This document shows, piece by piece, positions 35,745 through 47,195 of a DNA stretch of 64,000 bases. Location: assembly GCF_001274895.1 (NCBI RefSeq), contig NZ_CP006841.1, positions 558,001 to 622,000 of the forward strand. The letters run 5' to 3'. The notes beneath the pieces are model-generated. The model saw nothing but the letters and a program-made list of their open reading frames with translations. It made no database searches and was not told where the DNA came from. The position numbers and the translations under genes are program-made. How positions within the stretch are numbered: position 1 is the stretch's first letter; each line of letters begins with the position of its first letter. The DNA comes from Corynebacterium lactis RW2-5 (GTDB lineage: Bacteria > Actinomycetota > Actinomycetes > Mycobacteriales > Mycobacteriaceae).

Positions 35745-36016
35745 CCAGCCAACTCGGCGTACTTTGTCTCGACCTCGTCTGCGGACGGGTTCGTGGCATG
35801 AGTACCGTCCGAGTACAGGACAGTCGGGACAACACGATTGCCGTCGTTGACGGACTTGACCCATTCGGACAGGTCATCGTGCTTTTCGACATCCCATGCC
35901 TCAAATGGGGTGCCCTTGCTCTTCAAACCTGCAATGAGGTTCTGGCAGAACGGGCACCATGAGGCCGCGTAAATGGTTACATGTTCAGTGGTCTTAGGCG
36001 TTTTCACGTCAGTCAT
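35741..36016 (-). CDS. mrx1: Mycoredoxin / glutaredoxin-like protein
   Basis: Small thiol-disulfide oxidoreductase, 91 aa, expected to reduce mycothiol mixed disulfides using mycothiol and Mtr. The active site is CPFC (Cys21-Cys24) in YAASWCPFCQNL; the cis-proline stretch VPTVLYSDGTHATNPS follows. The thioredoxin fold length and the motifs fit actinobacterial mycoredoxin-1. It is convergent with lpdA (overlapping stops) and lies 115 bp downstream of folA on the same strand. No strong ribosome site is visible before ATG 36016. Confidence 0.9.
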   Translation of the reverse strand: MTDVKTPKTTEHVTIYAASWCPFCQNLIAGLKSKGTPFEAWDVEKHDDLSEWVKSVNDGNRVVPTVLYSDGTHATNPSADEVETKYAELAG

Positions 36017-36131
36017 GCTAATTGCAACACGCGCTGTCGGCGGAGTATTCCAGCGCGCACTCTGCGGACACGTCGGGCTTGCAATACTGGGGATCGGTAG
36101 AGGCAGTAACGGGGCCGCAAAGGCCTCAGCG

Positions 36132-36653
36132 CTAGGCCCGCGGATGCCACTTGGTCAACCGGTAACGGAGCCCCGTCGAAGAAGTCAGCCACTCGGATTC
36201 ATGGACTTTTTCCCATTCGTAGAGATCGGGAGCTATGACAGGCACCGGCACCGACACCTCAATGTCGATTTGTGTGACGACGCACTCGTCGGCAAGCGAG
36301 AGCCCGTCGCGGTAGACGCGGCCCCCACCCATAATCCATACGGCGGGTTCGTTAGCGACTGCGGCGAGTGCCTGGTCGAGGCTTGCGAAGGCCTCAGCCC
36401 CGGGGAAGTCCGTCGAAGTGCGCGAGAGCACGATATTGCGGCGCCCTGGCAGAGGGCGGAACTTCGGGTTTAGAGAATCCCAAGTGCGGCGGCCCATGAT
36501 TACGGGCGCGCCCATAGTGGTGTCCTTGAAGTGCTTCAGGTCCTCCGGAAGATGCCAGGGCATCGAGGAGCCATCTCCCAGGACACCGTCGCGTGACTGA
36601 GCCCAAATCATGCCGACGAATTCGGGCCTGGGCTTAGCAGCGTTGGCAGTCAT
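36132..36653 (-). CDS. folA: Dihydrofolate reductase
   Basis: Reduces dihydrofolate to tetrahydrofolate with NADPH, restoring the cofactor oxidised by ThyA. The 173-aa protein shows MIWAQSRDGVLGDGSSMPWHLPEDLKHFK (active-site loop and substrate residues), the NADPH stretch VIMGRRTWDSL, RNIVLSRT, and WIMGGGRVYRDGL. ATG 36653 is chosen because GGAAGGTG lies about 8 nt upstream; an ATG three codons earlier is less well placed. It follows thyA by 40 bp in the cysQ-thyA-folA cluster, so the two enzymes of thymidylate synthesis are probably cotranscribed. Confidence 0.95.
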   Translation of the reverse strand: MTANAAKPRPEFVGMIWAQSRDGVLGDGSSMPWHLPEDLKHFKDTTMGAPVIMGRRTWDSLNPKFRPLPGRRNIVLSRTSTDFPGAEAFASLDQALAAVANEPAVWIMGGGRVYRDGLSLADECVVTQIDIEVSVPVPVIAPDLYEWEKVHESEWLTSSTGLRYRLTKWHPRA

Positions 36654-36693
36654 GCGGGGCACCTTCCTTGCGGTGGGGACGTTTTATGAGCGC

Positions 36694-37500
36694 TTATACC
36701 GCGACCTGACCGCGGATTAGCGGGTGCGGATCGTAGCCGACAACCTCGACGTCTTCGAAGGAATAGTCGAAGATGCTGTCGGCCTTATTCAGCTTCAAAG
36801 TGGGGTAGGGGCGTGCTTCGCGGGAGATCTGAAGCTCGCACTGCTCGACGTGGTTGTCGTAGATATGGCAGTCACCGCCGGTCCAGATGAATTCCCCGAC
36901 CTCGAGGTCCGCCTGCTGTGCCATCATGTGCGTCAGCAGAGCGTAGGAGGCGATGTTGAAGGGAACGCCGAGGAACATATCAGCACTGCGCTGGTAGAGC
37001 TGACAGGAGAGCTTGCCGTCCGCCACATAGAACTGGAACAACAGGTGGCATGGCGGCAGCGCCATGTTGGAAATCTCGGAGACGTTCCACGCGCTGACGA
37101 TGTTGCGGCGCGAATCCGGGTTCGACTTCAACGTATCCAAAGCCTGAGCAATCTGATCGATGTGCTGTCCGTCCGGAGTCGGCCAGGAGCGCCACTGTAC
37201 ACCGTAGACCGGCCCCAGATCCCCGCTTTCCGACGCCCACTCGTCCCAGATGGTCACGCCGTGCTCCTGGAGCCAGCGGACGTTTGAGTCACCCCGGAGG
37301 AACCACAGAAGTTCGTAGACGATTGACTTCAGGTGGACCTTCTTCGTGGTGATGAGCGGGAACCCCTCGCTCAAGTCGAAGCGAATTTGGCGGCCAAAGA
37401 CGGAACGCGTTCCGGTGCCGGTACGATCTGCCTTCTTGGTGCCTTCAGCGAGGATCTCGCGCAGCAGGTCCTCGTAGGGAGTCTTCACGGAATCAGCCAT
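36694..37500 (-). CDS. thyA: Thymidylate synthase
   Basis: Methylates dUMP to dTMP using methylenetetrahydrofolate. The 268-aa protein carries the family blocks [25 protein letters not shown] [28 protein letters not shown], the catalytic Cys151 in [15 protein letters not shown], and [23 protein letters not shown] 37500 starts 7 bp after the cysQ stop, so the two are very likely translated from one message; longer upstream frames run into cysQ and are not real. Length is close to E. coli ThyA (264 aa). Confidence 0.97.
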   Translation of the reverse strand: MADSVKTPYEDLLREILAEGTKKADRTGTGTRSVFGRQIRFDLSEGFPLITTKKVHLKSIVYELLWFLRGDSNVRWLQEHGVTIWDEWASESGDLGPVYGVQWRSWPTPDGQHIDQIAQALDTLKSNPDSRRNIVSAWNVSEISNMALPPCHLLFQFYVADGKLSCQLYQRSADMFLGVPFNIASYALLTHMMAQQADLEVGEFIWTGGDCHIYDNHVEQCELQISREARPYPTLKLNKADSIFDYSFEDVEVVGYDPHPLIRGQVAV

Positions 37501-37507
37501 GTGGAGA

Positions 37508-38263
37508 CTACTTGTTCTCGTTGGCCTTGAACTCCGCGACCGCGGCGAGAATCTCGTCAGCGAGGTCGGGGCGGCAGAAGAGCATGTCGGGCATGAACGT
37601 GTCGACATTGTTATAGGTCGGCTCGGAGCCATCCAGGCGGCTGACGTGCAGGCCTGCAGACTTAGCGACACCGACCGGCGCTGCGGAGTCCCACTCGTAC
37701 TGGCCTCCGTCGTGGATGTAGGCATCGTGGTCGCCCAGGAGGACGTGCATTGCCTTGGCGCCCGCGGAGCCCATCTCTACGAGGTCCATGCCGAGCTTTT
37801 CGGCAACGTACTTCGCGACTTCCGGCGGGCGGGTACGAGAGACGACAATCTTGCCAGCACGCGGGCCCTGGACGGCCTTGGCCTCTCCTGTGTGGAAGAC
37901 CTGGCCGAGGTCCGGCAGACCAACCGCCGCGTGGGTGGGCTTGCCATTCTCGACGAGTGCCACGTGAACCGCCCAGTCCTGGCGACCGCCTGCGAATTCG
38001 CGGGTACCATCCAGTGGGTCAATAATCCAGACTCGATCGCAGTCGAGGCGCTCGCGGTTGTCCGCGGCCTCCTCCGACAGCAGGCCATCGTCCGGGCGGT
38101 GCTGCTCTAGAACTCGCGCGATCCACTCTTGAGCGAGCGCATCGCCAGCGTCACCGAGGATACGGCCACGCAGCAAACCTACGTTCCGAACACCCTTGAG
38201 AATCTCACCCGCTCCGCGGGCGAGTCGGTAGGCAAGAACAGCATCTTCAATGTAGGCAGACAT
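37508..38263 (-). CDS. cysQ: 3'(2'),5'-bisphosphate nucleotidase CysQ
   Basis: Inositol-monophosphatase-superfamily enzyme removing 3'-phosphate from adenosine 3',5'-bisphosphate formed in sulfate assimilation. The 251-aa protein has the metal-binding motifs [21 protein letters not shown] and, near the end, [16 protein letters not shown]. Length matches actinobacterial CysQ. The start follows TAGTAT by 7 nt with no ribosome site, so it is probably leaderless. A perfect 17-bp dyad overlaps that -10. It heads the cysQ-thyA-folA cluster; yccF is divergent 71 bp away. Confidence 0.91.
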   Translation of the reverse strand: MSAYIEDAVLAYRLARGAGEILKGVRNVGLLRGRILGDAGDALAQEWIARVLEQHRPDDGLLSEEAADNRERLDCDRVWIIDPLDGTREFAGGRQDWAVHVALVENGKPTHAAVGLPDLGQVFHTGEAKAVQGPRAGKIVVSRTRPPEVAKYVAEKLGMDLVEMGSAGAKAMHVLLGDHDAYIHDGGQYEWDSAAPVGVAKSAGLHVSRLDGSEPTYNNVDTFMPDMLFCRPDLADEILAAVAEFKANENK

Positions 38264-38274
38264 GGCTTCGATAC

Positions 38275-38291
38275 TATTCGCCGAGCGAATA
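38275..38291. promoter_or_regulatory. Perfect dyad TATTCGC-CGA-GCGAATA in the cysQ promoter
   Basis: Two 7-bp perfect arms with a 3-bp centre, 11 bp upstream of the cysQ start, touching the predicted TAGTAT -10 (38271-38276 on the plus strand as ATACTA). Between divergent cysQ and yccF; an operator is likely but the protein is unknown. Confidence 0.45.
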
Positions 38292-38320
38292 TTGCGCCAA
38301 CGTGCATCTAGTTGGCCAGG

Positions 38321-38326
38321 TAGAAT
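38321..38326 (+). promoter_or_regulatory. Predicted -10 of yccF (leaderless start)
   Basis: TAGAAT, one base from TATAAT, lies 8 nt before ATG 38335 with no ribosome site between. Confidence 0.5.
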
Positions 38327-38334
38327 TGAGTGGT

Positions 38335-38748
38335 ATGCGATTGATTCTGAACATCATCTGGCTCGTATTCGGTGGCTTGTGGCTGGCCCTCGGATACATC
38401 TTCTTCGGCATTCTGGCGTGCCTTCTCATTGTGACGATTCCCGCGGGCGTGGCATCGTTCAGAATGGCCTCGTACGCTCTGTGGCCTTTTGGTAGGACCG
38501 TTGTCGAGACATCTCAGCCTGGATCTGTCGGCGCTGCAGGAGCTGCAGTGATGAACGTAGTTTGGTTCCTGGTTGCGGGCCTATGGCTGGCTATCGGTCA
38601 CATCACTACGGCCGCTGCTCAGGCTGTGACAATAGTCGGTCTGCCACTGGCCGTCGCGAACATCAAGATGATTCCAGTAACTTGTTTCCCCTTCGGCAAA
38701 GTGATTGTCAGTGGTTACCGACCCGAGGGCTACACGGTAAAGCTGTAA
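38335..38748 (+). CDS. yccF: YccF family membrane protein
   Basis: Inner membrane protein with two YccF domains, 137 aa, unknown function. The duplicated pattern is easy to see: NIIWLVFGGLWLALGYIFFG ... IPAGVASFRMASYALWPFGR in the first half and NVVWFLVAGLWLAIGHITT ... LPLAVANIKMIPVTCFPFGK in the second. About four membrane segments are predicted. ATG 38335 follows a TAGAAT hexamer by 8 nt (leaderless); a longer frame from 38302 starts before the promoter. It ends at a bidirectional hairpin shared with pgi. Confidence 0.9.
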   Translation: MRLILNIIWLVFGGLWLALGYIFFGILACLLIVTIPAGVASFRMASYALWPFGRTVVETSQPGSVGAAGAAVMNVVWFLVAGLWLAIGHITTAAAQAVTIVGLPLAVANIKMIPVTCFPFGKVIVSGYRPEGYTVKL

Positions 38749-38749
38749 A

Positions 38750-38781
38750 AAGGGAATCCGGCGGTGACCGGATCCCCTTTT
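38750..38781. terminator. Bidirectional terminator between yccF and pgi
   Basis: AAGGGAATCCGG pairs with CCGGATCCCCTT (one mismatch, 6-nt loop), followed by TTTTGAATTT on the plus strand and by TTTTTA on the minus strand. It sits between the convergent genes. Confidence 0.8.
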
Positions 38782-38842
38782 GAATTTGTATTACTGCACT
38801 ATGGTCTGCCGGCGGAGCTACCTGCGCCGTTTCAGCAGCATG

Positions 38843-40480
<1,638 letters not shown>

Positions 40481-40895
40481 TTACCTGCTCCAGAGTCTCT
40501 GCATAGTAATCACTTCTTGCTGTCAGTCGCGGGTAAGTGGTCCACCGACTGTAGGTAATGAAACCACCGATTCTGGCGGTATCGCTTCCTTAGCGGAAAA
40601 CCAATCTTGCGCATCGACAGCCTTACTCCCAAGACTAGTTACGTTTGGGAGAAACTGCTTGCGGCATTTTGAGCTCCATAGGTAGTTGACCATTGTCCTA
40701 GACGGCTCGACATCTTGTTTTTTGAGTTAAGTTTCAAGATGAATTATGAGGTTTTCGTTTTCTTCCGCTCGTTGCGTCCCCATGACAAAGCCCCTCCATC
40801 TCCCGTGTAAAACCCGGAGATTGGGTTTTGCGGAAAATAGAGGGGCCTGTTGACGCTAGCTAGTTGTTTGCTAAGCGAGCATTAGCATCGACTAC
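40481..40895. other. 415-bp gap between pgi and the surface-protein operon
   Basis: No gene is supported here. It holds the pgi promoter region, a dyad CTCCCAA-N12-TTGGGAG (40626-40651), and at its far end a two-part hairpin that ends the surface-protein transcript. The middle is AT-richer than its neighbours. Confidence 0.6.
40790..40846 (-). terminator. Two-part hairpin ending the surface-protein operon
   Basis: Outer arms GCCCCTC and GAGGGGC enclose an inner pairing of AAAACCC with GGGTTTT. Read on the minus strand CTTTGTC follows. It starts 50 bp after the stop of the anchored surface protein. Confidence 0.6.
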
Positions 40896-43800
40896 CTACT
40901 GGTCCTCCTGGTTACGTCGACGCCAGAAGATCAGCGCGCCACCGATGACTATCGCGAGCGCAGCTAGACCCGCGATTACACCTAGCGCCTGTACACCGGT
41001 GCTTGCTAGCGAACTGGAACCGTTCTTGTTGGTTGCTGACGAACTGGACTTCGCTGCAGCCTCGGACTTCGAGGAGCTATTGGAGTTACCAGACGTGGCA
41101 GTCTTGGATGGGCTAGCGGACTTGGAGCCGTTACCCGGCTTTGAGTCATTACTAGAGCCGCTAGACGCACCTGGTTTGCTGGGTTCGCTTGGCTTACCCG
41201 GTTTGCTTGGCTTGTCTGGTTTCGCGTCGCCTGGCTTGCTGGGTTCGCTGGGCTTACCCGGTTTGCTTGGCTTGTCTGGTTTCGCGTCGCCTGGCTTGCT
41301 GGGTTCGCTCGGCTCGCTTGGCTTGCCCAGTTTGTCGGGAACCTCGCAGTTAGAAGGCAACTCGTGGGTCCAGCTCCATTCGGTCTTGGCGCCGGTCGGG
41401 AAGCGATAACCAGCCTCGGGAGCTACCACAACCTTAGCCGTTTGGCCGAATTCGTAGTTGACCACACCATCAGAGTTAGGCTGCACCTCCTTGCCGTCGA
41501 CGGTAATCGTGTACTTCACGCCCTTCTTCTTCTCGACCTTCAACCACGGCTTTGTATCGCAATCTGTTGGGTCAAAAGAGCTGGGGGTGATTACCTCAAC
41601 CGTGGTTAGGGGCTTGGACTTCGGATCTGTCGGGTCGGTACCTTCCTTGACTTCTTCGCCGTCGGAGAATCCGTCGCCGTCGGTATCGGCCTTGTTTGGG
41701 TCGGTGCCGAGTTCCTTTTCCTGTTTGTCGGTCAGCCCGTCGCCATCAGAGTCCTTGTTCGGCTGATCTGGTTCGGGCTTCGGATCTGGTTTGCTGCTCT
41801 CAGGCTTGGAGTCTGGATCTGTCGGGTCGGTACCTTCCTTGACTTCTTCACCGTCGGAGAATCCGTCGCCGTCGGTATCGGCCTTGTTTGGATCGGTGCC
41901 GAGTTCCTCTTCCTGCTTGTCGGTCAGACCATCGCCATCAGAGTCCTTGTTTGAGTCTTCGTCTGGCTGCTCAGGATCTTCCCCTGGCCCATCCTCGTCC
42001 GTAGGGGTCTTCGGATTTAGCGGGTCGGAGTCGTCCTTGTCGTTGATGCCGTCACCATCGGTATCGGGGTTCTTCGGGTCGGTTTTTGGATTGCCATTGA
42101 CCTCATCGCCATCGAGGATTCCGTCACCATCGGTATCGGGGTTCTTCGGGTCGGTGCCGAGTTCCTCTTCCTGCTTGTCGGTCAGACCATCGCCATCAGA
42201 ATCCTTGTTAGGATCCTCGCCCGGCTCCTCGGGGGTCTCGCCTGGCTCCTCGGGATCGGTGGGCTTCACTTCGCGCTTCTTCAGCTCAGCCGAGCCTTCG
42301 CTTGCGCCGAATTCCTTGTCGTCGATCTTCTGCTTTTCGACGACCGCCTTGACGGTGTGATCCTCGTTCGACAGTTTGGCATTCGGCAGCGTTGCGATGC
42401 CCTCGTCATTTGTTGTGGCAGTACCGATTGCTTTGTCACCGTCATAGAACTCGACGGTGACACCTTTGGGTACTGGGTTCCCATCCGCGTCGACGATTGT
42501 TGCCTTGATAGTAGCGGGGTTATCGCCGTCGACTGCAGTTTCATCGGTCCACTCGGCGCTGACAGTCGTCTTAGTTTCGCGGACCTGCTCTGTGAGGTTG
42601 AAGGTGAAGTTCGCTTCGGAGGCCTCGATGCCGACCTTGTTCTGTGCGTTTTTAACACCCAGGTACTTCGCGACGACAACTTGCTCACCCGACTTGCCCG
42701 CAAAATCGTACTTTATTGCGGCTACGCCGTTGTCGGCGTCGGAAAGCGTGTGCTCACCGATCTTTTCTTCACCGATGTAGAACTCAACCTTGCCGGTCTT
42801 AACCGGCTGCTTGTTAGCACTTTGAACGTCGGAGTGGGTGACGGTGACCTTCAGTTCAGTTTCTTCCCCAACGGTTACATCAGCCTTGGTGTCCTTGTCC
42901 CAAGTGGTGTCGGACTTATCGGAGATGGTGATGTGAACTTCGTCTGCCGTGACGGTGACCTGCGGGCTTGTGGACGGCAGCGCGGTGTTGGAACCGAGGA
43001 AGCGAGCTTCTAGACGGCTTTCTCCTGGCGCAAATGGGCGGCTGATGGTGAAGGTACCGTCGCCGTTGTTGTCACCTTCGCCCATGTTGAGGCCGTCGGG
43101 GAAGTCCTCGTTGTAGACCCAGAATTCGACTTTGCCGTCCTCACCGACAGGCTTGCCCTCGGCGACCTCAACACGAGCGGTAATATCCTGGAAGCCGGTG
43201 CCCATCTTCGTCCCCTCGGCGGGAGATGTGATGGTGGTGGTGGATTCACGCTGGTTGGTCTTGATACTGATTGTCTTAGGCTCAGACTTCGCTGCTGGCC
43301 AGGAGCGGTTGCCGGACTGTTCGTTAACAATCTCTGCGACCTCAGCGGTTAGCTGAATCGGCTTTTCCGACTGGGTTTCGAACTTGTGAGTCAGAGTCGC
43401 CTTGCCATCTTCGCCAACCTCAGCCTTGCCGATTTCCTCACCATCGGCCTTGAAAACAACCACCGGTTTCGTGCCATCAGGAAGTTGGCGGCCTTCTACG
43501 GTGTAGGTTGCCTCCAGAGGTACCTCGGTTCCCGGCTCAACACTGGGTGGGACCTCGCCAAGGGCGACGGTGGTTTTGTTTTCCGCCTTAACATCGACGG
43601 ACTTCTCGTTGCTCTTCGCAGACAACACCTTGTACCCATCAGCCGCGGTGTACTCCTGCTGAACTGCACGGAAGAAAACTTCGCCGTCCCTGTCGTCAAT
43701 GTCGACCTGGGTGCGTGCCAGATTGCCATCGACGGCTACAGGCTCACCAACATCTGTCCATTCTCCGTCAGCGGTGCGGAACTGGAACTGTACAGTTGCA

Positions 43801-44741
43801 CCGTCGGGAAGTAGTGAGTCGTCTTTTTGGCGGGTCGAGCGTGCTTCCAAATCGACGGTGAGCTTGCCGTTCTCGTTCGGCTCGGCGGAGACTAGGGCAG
43901 CCTTGTCCAGAGTGATTTGGGAGACGATATCGGTCTTAACGACGTTGACCTTCACCAGTTCTGCACCTGCAGGGCCTGCATTGACAAAAACAGCATCGTT
44001 GGACCAGACTCCGTCTTCTGCAAAGGAAAGGGTGTTGTTCGTATTTTCATCTCCCTTGGGCCCTGCAGGAGCGCCAGCTCCGCGGAGCCCGAAGACAACA
44101 GTTCCTGTTTCCTCAGGTGCAGTCACCTTGAAGGTAACCTTTGGCAGGCGGAATGTAGTGTTCTTCGGTACTGATAGCCCCGCCTTGGGGTCATCATTGT
44201 GGGCACCAGGCCCGTTATTGACAGTTGCGTTGCTCGGTGCAGAGATACGAGCGTATTGACCAGTGGGTGAGGGGTTGCCGACCTCATCTACCCGCTGAAT
44301 CGAGTAGACAGCAGTCGAGTTCTTGCCAATCGAGCCGAAGCCGAAGCCTTCACTGACACTCATGTCTGTGACGGTGACGTTCTGAGGAAGTGCAATGTCG
44401 TATTTAATACGCCCGACTTCCTCTCTGCCGGAAACCATCTGGCCCGGCTGAATAGTCACTTCAAAGCTTTCGCCGACCTCGACATTCTCAGGGTAAGAGA
44501 CATCGACGTGGCGGAGATTTGTTAAATCCGTGTCAAGTTTCCCTCCCCATACCGTAGTGGCTGGCGCCATAGTGTCTACCGTCTTCGAGACTTTCGTTGC
44601 AGCAGGTGCCTGGCCCTTGTCTTGTTCCTGAGCCTGCGCCTGAAGGGCAAAGGGGTAGCTAGTCGTAGCTGGAGTCAGGACGAGCGCACTCGCGGTGGCA
44701 ACTGCGAGCACAGTTGCAGGGATGCGTTTAGTGATTCGCAT
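40896..44741 (-). CDS. Cell-wall-anchored surface protein with Ig-like domains, TSP3-type calcium repeats and LAXTG sorting signal
   Basis: 1281-aa predicted adhesin-like protein. In order: signal peptide (about 1-38), an N-terminal domain (about 60-270) shared with the next upstream gene, several bacterial Ig-like modules (about 280-840), a run of Asp-rich thrombospondin type 3-like repeats (about 845-1045, [19 protein letters not shown] three times), a small domain with two Cys (DCDTKP and NCEVP), a Lys/Pro/Ser repeat, a Ser-rich stalk, and a C-terminal sorting signal LASTG followed by a hydrophobic helix and [13 protein letters not shown] is the class E sortase type; no sortase is in the window. 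It lies 45 bp after the secreted paralogue, same strand. Binding target unknown. Confidence 0.86.
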   Translation of the reverse strand: MRITKRIPATVLAVATASALVLTPATTSYPFALQAQAQEQDKGQAPAATKVSKTVDTMAPATTVWGGKLDTDLTNLRHVDVSYPENVEVGESFEVTIQPGQMVSGREEVGRIKYDIALPQNVTVTDMSVSEGFGFGSIGKNSTAVYSIQRVDEVGNPSPTGQYARISAPSNATVNNGPGAHNDDPKAGLSVPKNTTFRLPKVTFKVTAPEETGTVVFGLRGAGAPAGPKGDENTNNTLSFAEDGVWSNDAVFVNAGPAGAELVKVNVVKTDIVSQITLDKAALVSAEPNENGKLTVDLEARSTRQKDDSLLPDGATVQFQFRTADGEWTDVGEPVAVDGNLARTQVDIDDRDGEVFFRAVQQEYTAADGYKVLSAKSNEKSVDVKAENKTTVALGEVPPSVEPGTEVPLEATYTVEGRQLPDGTKPVVVFKADGEEIGKAEVGEDGKATLTHKFETQSEKPIQLTAEVAEIVNEQSGNRSWPAAKSEPKTISIKTNQRESTTTITSPAEGTKMGTGFQDITARVEVAEGKPVGEDGKVEFWVYNEDFPDGLNMGEGDNNGDGTFTISRPFAPGESRLEARFLGSNTALPSTSPQVTVTADEVHITISDKSDTTWDKDTKADVTVGEETELKVTVTHSDVQSANKQPVKTGKVEFYIGEEKIGEHTLSDADNGVAAIKYDFAGKSGEQVVVAKYLGVKNAQNKVGIEASEANFTFNLTEQVRETKTTVSAEWTDETAVDGDNPATIKATIVDADGNPVPKGVTVEFYDGDKAIGTATTNDEGIATLPNAKLSNEDHTVKAVVEKQKIDDKEFGASEGSAELKKREVKPTDPEEPGETPEEPGEDPNKDSDGDGLTDKQEEELGTDPKNPDTDGDGILDGDEVNGNPKTDPKNPDTDGDGINDKDDSDPLNPKTPTDEDGPGEDPEQPDEDSNKDSDGDGLTDKQEEELGTDPNKADTDGDGFSDGEEVKEGTDPTDPDSKPESSKPDPKPEPDQPNKDSDGDGLTDKQEKELGTDPNKADTDGDGFSDGEEVKEGTDPTDPKSKPLTTVEVITPSSFDPTDCDTKPWLKVEKKKGVKYTITVDGKEVQPNSDGVVNYEFGQTAKVVVAPEAGYRFPTGAKTEWSWTHELPSNCEVPDKLGKPSEPSEPSKPGDAKPDKPSKPGKPSEPSKPGDAKPDKPSKPGKPSEPSKPGASSGSSNDSKPGNGSKSASPSKTATSGNSNSSSKSEAAAKSSSSATNKNGSSSLASTGVQALGVIAGLAALAIVIGGALIFWRRRNQEDQ
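41171..41320. repeat. 60-bp tandem repeat within the surface-protein gene
   Basis: About two and a half copies of a 60-bp unit, nearly identical, encoding a 20-residue Lys/Pro/Ser motif ([20 protein letters not shown]). Near-identity at the DNA level makes copy-number change between strains likely; each change of one unit keeps the frame. Confidence 0.8.
41610..42210. repeat. TSP3-coding repeats
   Basis: Blocks encoding [21 protein letters not shown] recur three times. The two nearest the 3' end of the gene are almost identical over well over 100 bp with a 192-bp period (GGATCTGTCGGGTCGG at 41623 and 41815), in frame. The third, at about 42140-42210, is more diverged and followed by different Asp-rich units. 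Confidence 0.75.
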
Positions 44742-44786
44742 TATGTCAACTCTTTCTATAGGTGTGAGCGTGTATTTCTGTGCTGC

Positions 44787-47195
44787 TTAGGAGGAGATAT
44801 TGCTTGGGCCTACTTCAACGTTCTTGACGTTGATCTCAATATTCTTCGAGCCCTTCAGCTCGTCCTTAGAGTCGCGGAACTGCAGGGTTACGACGTGCTT
44901 ACCTGCATCGAAGATGTCCATCTTCCACTTCGCTTTGCCTCCGACCACAGCGATTTCGTAGTCTTTGCCGTCCAGCTGAGCCGGTTTCCCGTCGACCAGA
45001 ACCTTCAGGGTGCCGAACACTCCCTTGCCGCCCGCGTCGTTGATGGTCACAGTTGCGGTCTTGCCTTCAACCTCGCCTAAAACGACATCGCCGCTGAGAG
45101 TCTCGCCCGGGGTGATGACCACATCGTTAATCTCGTCGGGGACATCTGGTGACTGCTCTACCGGATTTTCCTCGCCAGAGTCATCGCCACCGGGGGTTTC
45201 TTCACCCGGGTTCTCGTCCGGCTCTTCCGGCATGACTTCACCCGGCTCTGTGACGGTGATGTCAGTCGAGTCAGTCGCGTCGGTGAACTTCTCGGCGTCG
45301 GTAGGCGTGAAGGTGAAGGTCAGTTTCTGTGCGCCGCCCTTATTGAAGGTCAGGGGCAATGTGGCGCTACCGTTCGCGACATCGGCCTCGATCTTCTCGC
45401 CCTCCACTATCGTGGAGACTTTGCCCGCGGCGTTGTCCGGAGTGACGGTCACGTTTGCCTCGACGGGCTTACCCTTCTCGACGGACTGCGGCAGGGCGAC
45501 CTTCAGGGAAACGTTAGTCTGAGTTTCTTCCTTCTGGGCAACGTTCAGAGTGGTCTCAGCGGTAGCCACGTTTTGCGTACGGTCTGCCGGAGCGTAATCG
45601 GCGGTGATGGTCAACTCGCCCGCGGTATCAGGAGTCAGTTCGAGAGCTGCCTTGTTGTCCTTTACCTGGACCTTCTTCTCTGCACCGTTGTACCTGAAGG
45701 TCACCTCGCCCTTGGCCTCCTTGGTGCCTTCTGACGGCGTGATCTGGGCAATGACGGACAGCGGCTTTCCGACGGTGGCCTCGCCCTCGGCAGTCAGCGC
45801 CAGAGCCGTCTTGGCGGCGGCCTTGATGTCCACGTTCTTCGTTGCGGTTGCAGTCTTGAAGGGCGAACCGGTCGATGGCTTGAACACTACCTTGAGCTCA
45901 GCGGTTCCAGTTGCATCACCGATCGGTAGGGAAGTGGTTGCCTTGCCGCCCTCAACCTTTTGCGTGACGACGGAGCCGTCGGCAAGTGAGAACTCGACCG
46001 TGCCTTCGGCCTTGGGGTTAACGGTGGCGGTGACATCGAATTTGCCGTCTTCAGCGTTTACAGACTCGGGTGCCTGGAGCTGCAGACCAGCGTCCTGTCC
46101 CTCGACAGTGACGTTCTGCTGGCCGGAGGAGCTGTTGAACTTCTTGTTATCAGCCGGGGTGAAGATTGCGGTGACCTGGTGGGATCCGGCCTCGGGGAAG
46201 GTCATCTGCGTCTTTGCGATGCCCTTTTCCACAGCAATCTCGGCGGAGGTCATGGAGCCGGACTTGAACACGACGGTGCCGGTTGCCTCGGCGGGGGAAA
46301 CTTCGGCCGTCAGCTCAGCAGGCTCGCCAGCGGTGGCCTTAGCGGCGGAGACAGAAACGGAAGTCTCCTGGGCGGGCTGGTCCGCTTCGACCTTCACGGT
46401 AATTAGACGCGATGCACGCTGATCGAGAGGCGAGTTAGGGTTAGCCAACGGTCGCGGAGAGCAGCGCACGGCGGCAGTGAGGTTGATAGGGACAATTCCG
46501 AGCTTGGCCTGGATGCTGGCGCCCATGGTCAGGAAGTTCGCGTCATTAGCAAACTCTCCCGCATTGCCAGCGACGCGCACGCCGAAGTTGGCATCGCCCG
46601 GCTTAGTGGCCTTCGAGCGCAGCGTAATGGTTGGGAAAGTGAGGTTCAGCGTGGTGCCGGAAATGGTATACCGGACGCCCCCCGCCCGGGACGTGCTGGT
46701 GTTCGGGCCGTTCGCGATAGTGTTATTTCCAGCGTCGACTAGGCGGAGGATACGGCCCTTGGGGTCGGGGCTACCGCTTTCGTTGACCTGTAGAATCTTG
46801 AATCCCTTGAGGTTTGCCTTCGACTCATCGACGGTTCCGCTCACGTATTCGACGCCATCGGGAAGCTGGAAGTCCAGCTTCATGCGCCATGCTTCGGTGA
46901 TTCGAGCTCCGAGTGGAAGGCCTGTTGGCAGCGGCACACTCACCGGGTCGATGGAGAACTTAGTGTCGAATTCTTCGCCGACCTTGACGGACTCGGGGCC
47001 ATCAACGTTGACGGAGACATCGATGGGGCTATCGGTTGGGAAGTTCTGCGGTTTAGTGTAAGACGACGGCACAGCCTGGCAGGCCAGGTTCATTGTCGAG
47101 GTTGTCGCAGCCATCGCCTGCGGCAGGACGACGGCACCGCCAATCAGTAGCACGCCTGCCGACGCTACTGACGCAATCTTCTTATTTACGCGCAT
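44787..47195 (-). CDS. Secreted Ig-like repeat surface protein
   Basis: 802 aa. A signal peptide (MRVNKKIASVASAGVLLIGG..., cleavage probably after QAMA) is followed by an N-terminal domain (about 35-250) related to that of the anchored protein downstream: both have V-GE-F, a DxxLP-V strand, SP-P-G, NGP and a late FANDANF/WSNDAVF block. Then come about four bacterial Ig-like (Big_3-type) modules (about 265-640), an acidic Pro/Glu linker (EEPDENPGEETPGGDDSGEE), and a last Ig-like domain. There is no LPXTG signal or terminal helix, so it is released or held by its neighbour. ATG 47195 has AAGGAAA at good spacing. It heads a two-gene operon. Confidence 0.82.
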   Translation of the reverse strand: MRVNKKIASVASAGVLLIGGAVVLPQAMAATTSTMNLACQAVPSSYTKPQNFPTDSPIDVSVNVDGPESVKVGEEFDTKFSIDPVSVPLPTGLPLGARITEAWRMKLDFQLPDGVEYVSGTVDESKANLKGFKILQVNESGSPDPKGRILRLVDAGNNTIANGPNTSTSRAGGVRYTISGTTLNLTFPTITLRSKATKPGDANFGVRVAGNAGEFANDANFLTMGASIQAKLGIVPINLTAAVRCSPRPLANPNSPLDQRASRLITVKVEADQPAQETSVSVSAAKATAGEPAELTAEVSPAEATGTVVFKSGSMTSAEIAVEKGIAKTQMTFPEAGSHQVTAIFTPADNKKFNSSSGQQNVTVEGQDAGLQLQAPESVNAEDGKFDVTATVNPKAEGTVEFSLADGSVVTQKVEGGKATTSLPIGDATGTAELKVVFKPSTGSPFKTATATKNVDIKAAAKTALALTAEGEATVGKPLSVIAQITPSEGTKEAKGEVTFRYNGAEKKVQVKDNKAALELTPDTAGELTITADYAPADRTQNVATAETTLNVAQKEETQTNVSLKVALPQSVEKGKPVEANVTVTPDNAAGKVSTIVEGEKIEADVANGSATLPLTFNKGGAQKLTFTFTPTDAEKFTDATDSTDITVTEPGEVMPEEPDENPGEETPGGDDSGEENPVEQSPDVPDEINDVVITPGETLSGDVVLGEVEGKTATVTINDAGGKGVFGTLKVLVDGKPAQLDGKDYEIAVVGGKAKWKMDIFDAGKHVVTLQFRDSKDELKGSKNIEINVKNVEVGPSNISS

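Noticed and set aside
40790..40846. Possible tRNA or structured RNA in the pgi upstream gap
   Set aside because: The foldable part is a nested hairpin placed right behind the surface-protein gene and is better explained as a terminator; no tRNA-like arms or CCA-type end is present.
41171..41320. CRISPR-like array suggested by regular repeats
   Set aside because: Repeats are contiguous 60-bp in-frame coding units without unique spacers, inside a surface-protein gene.
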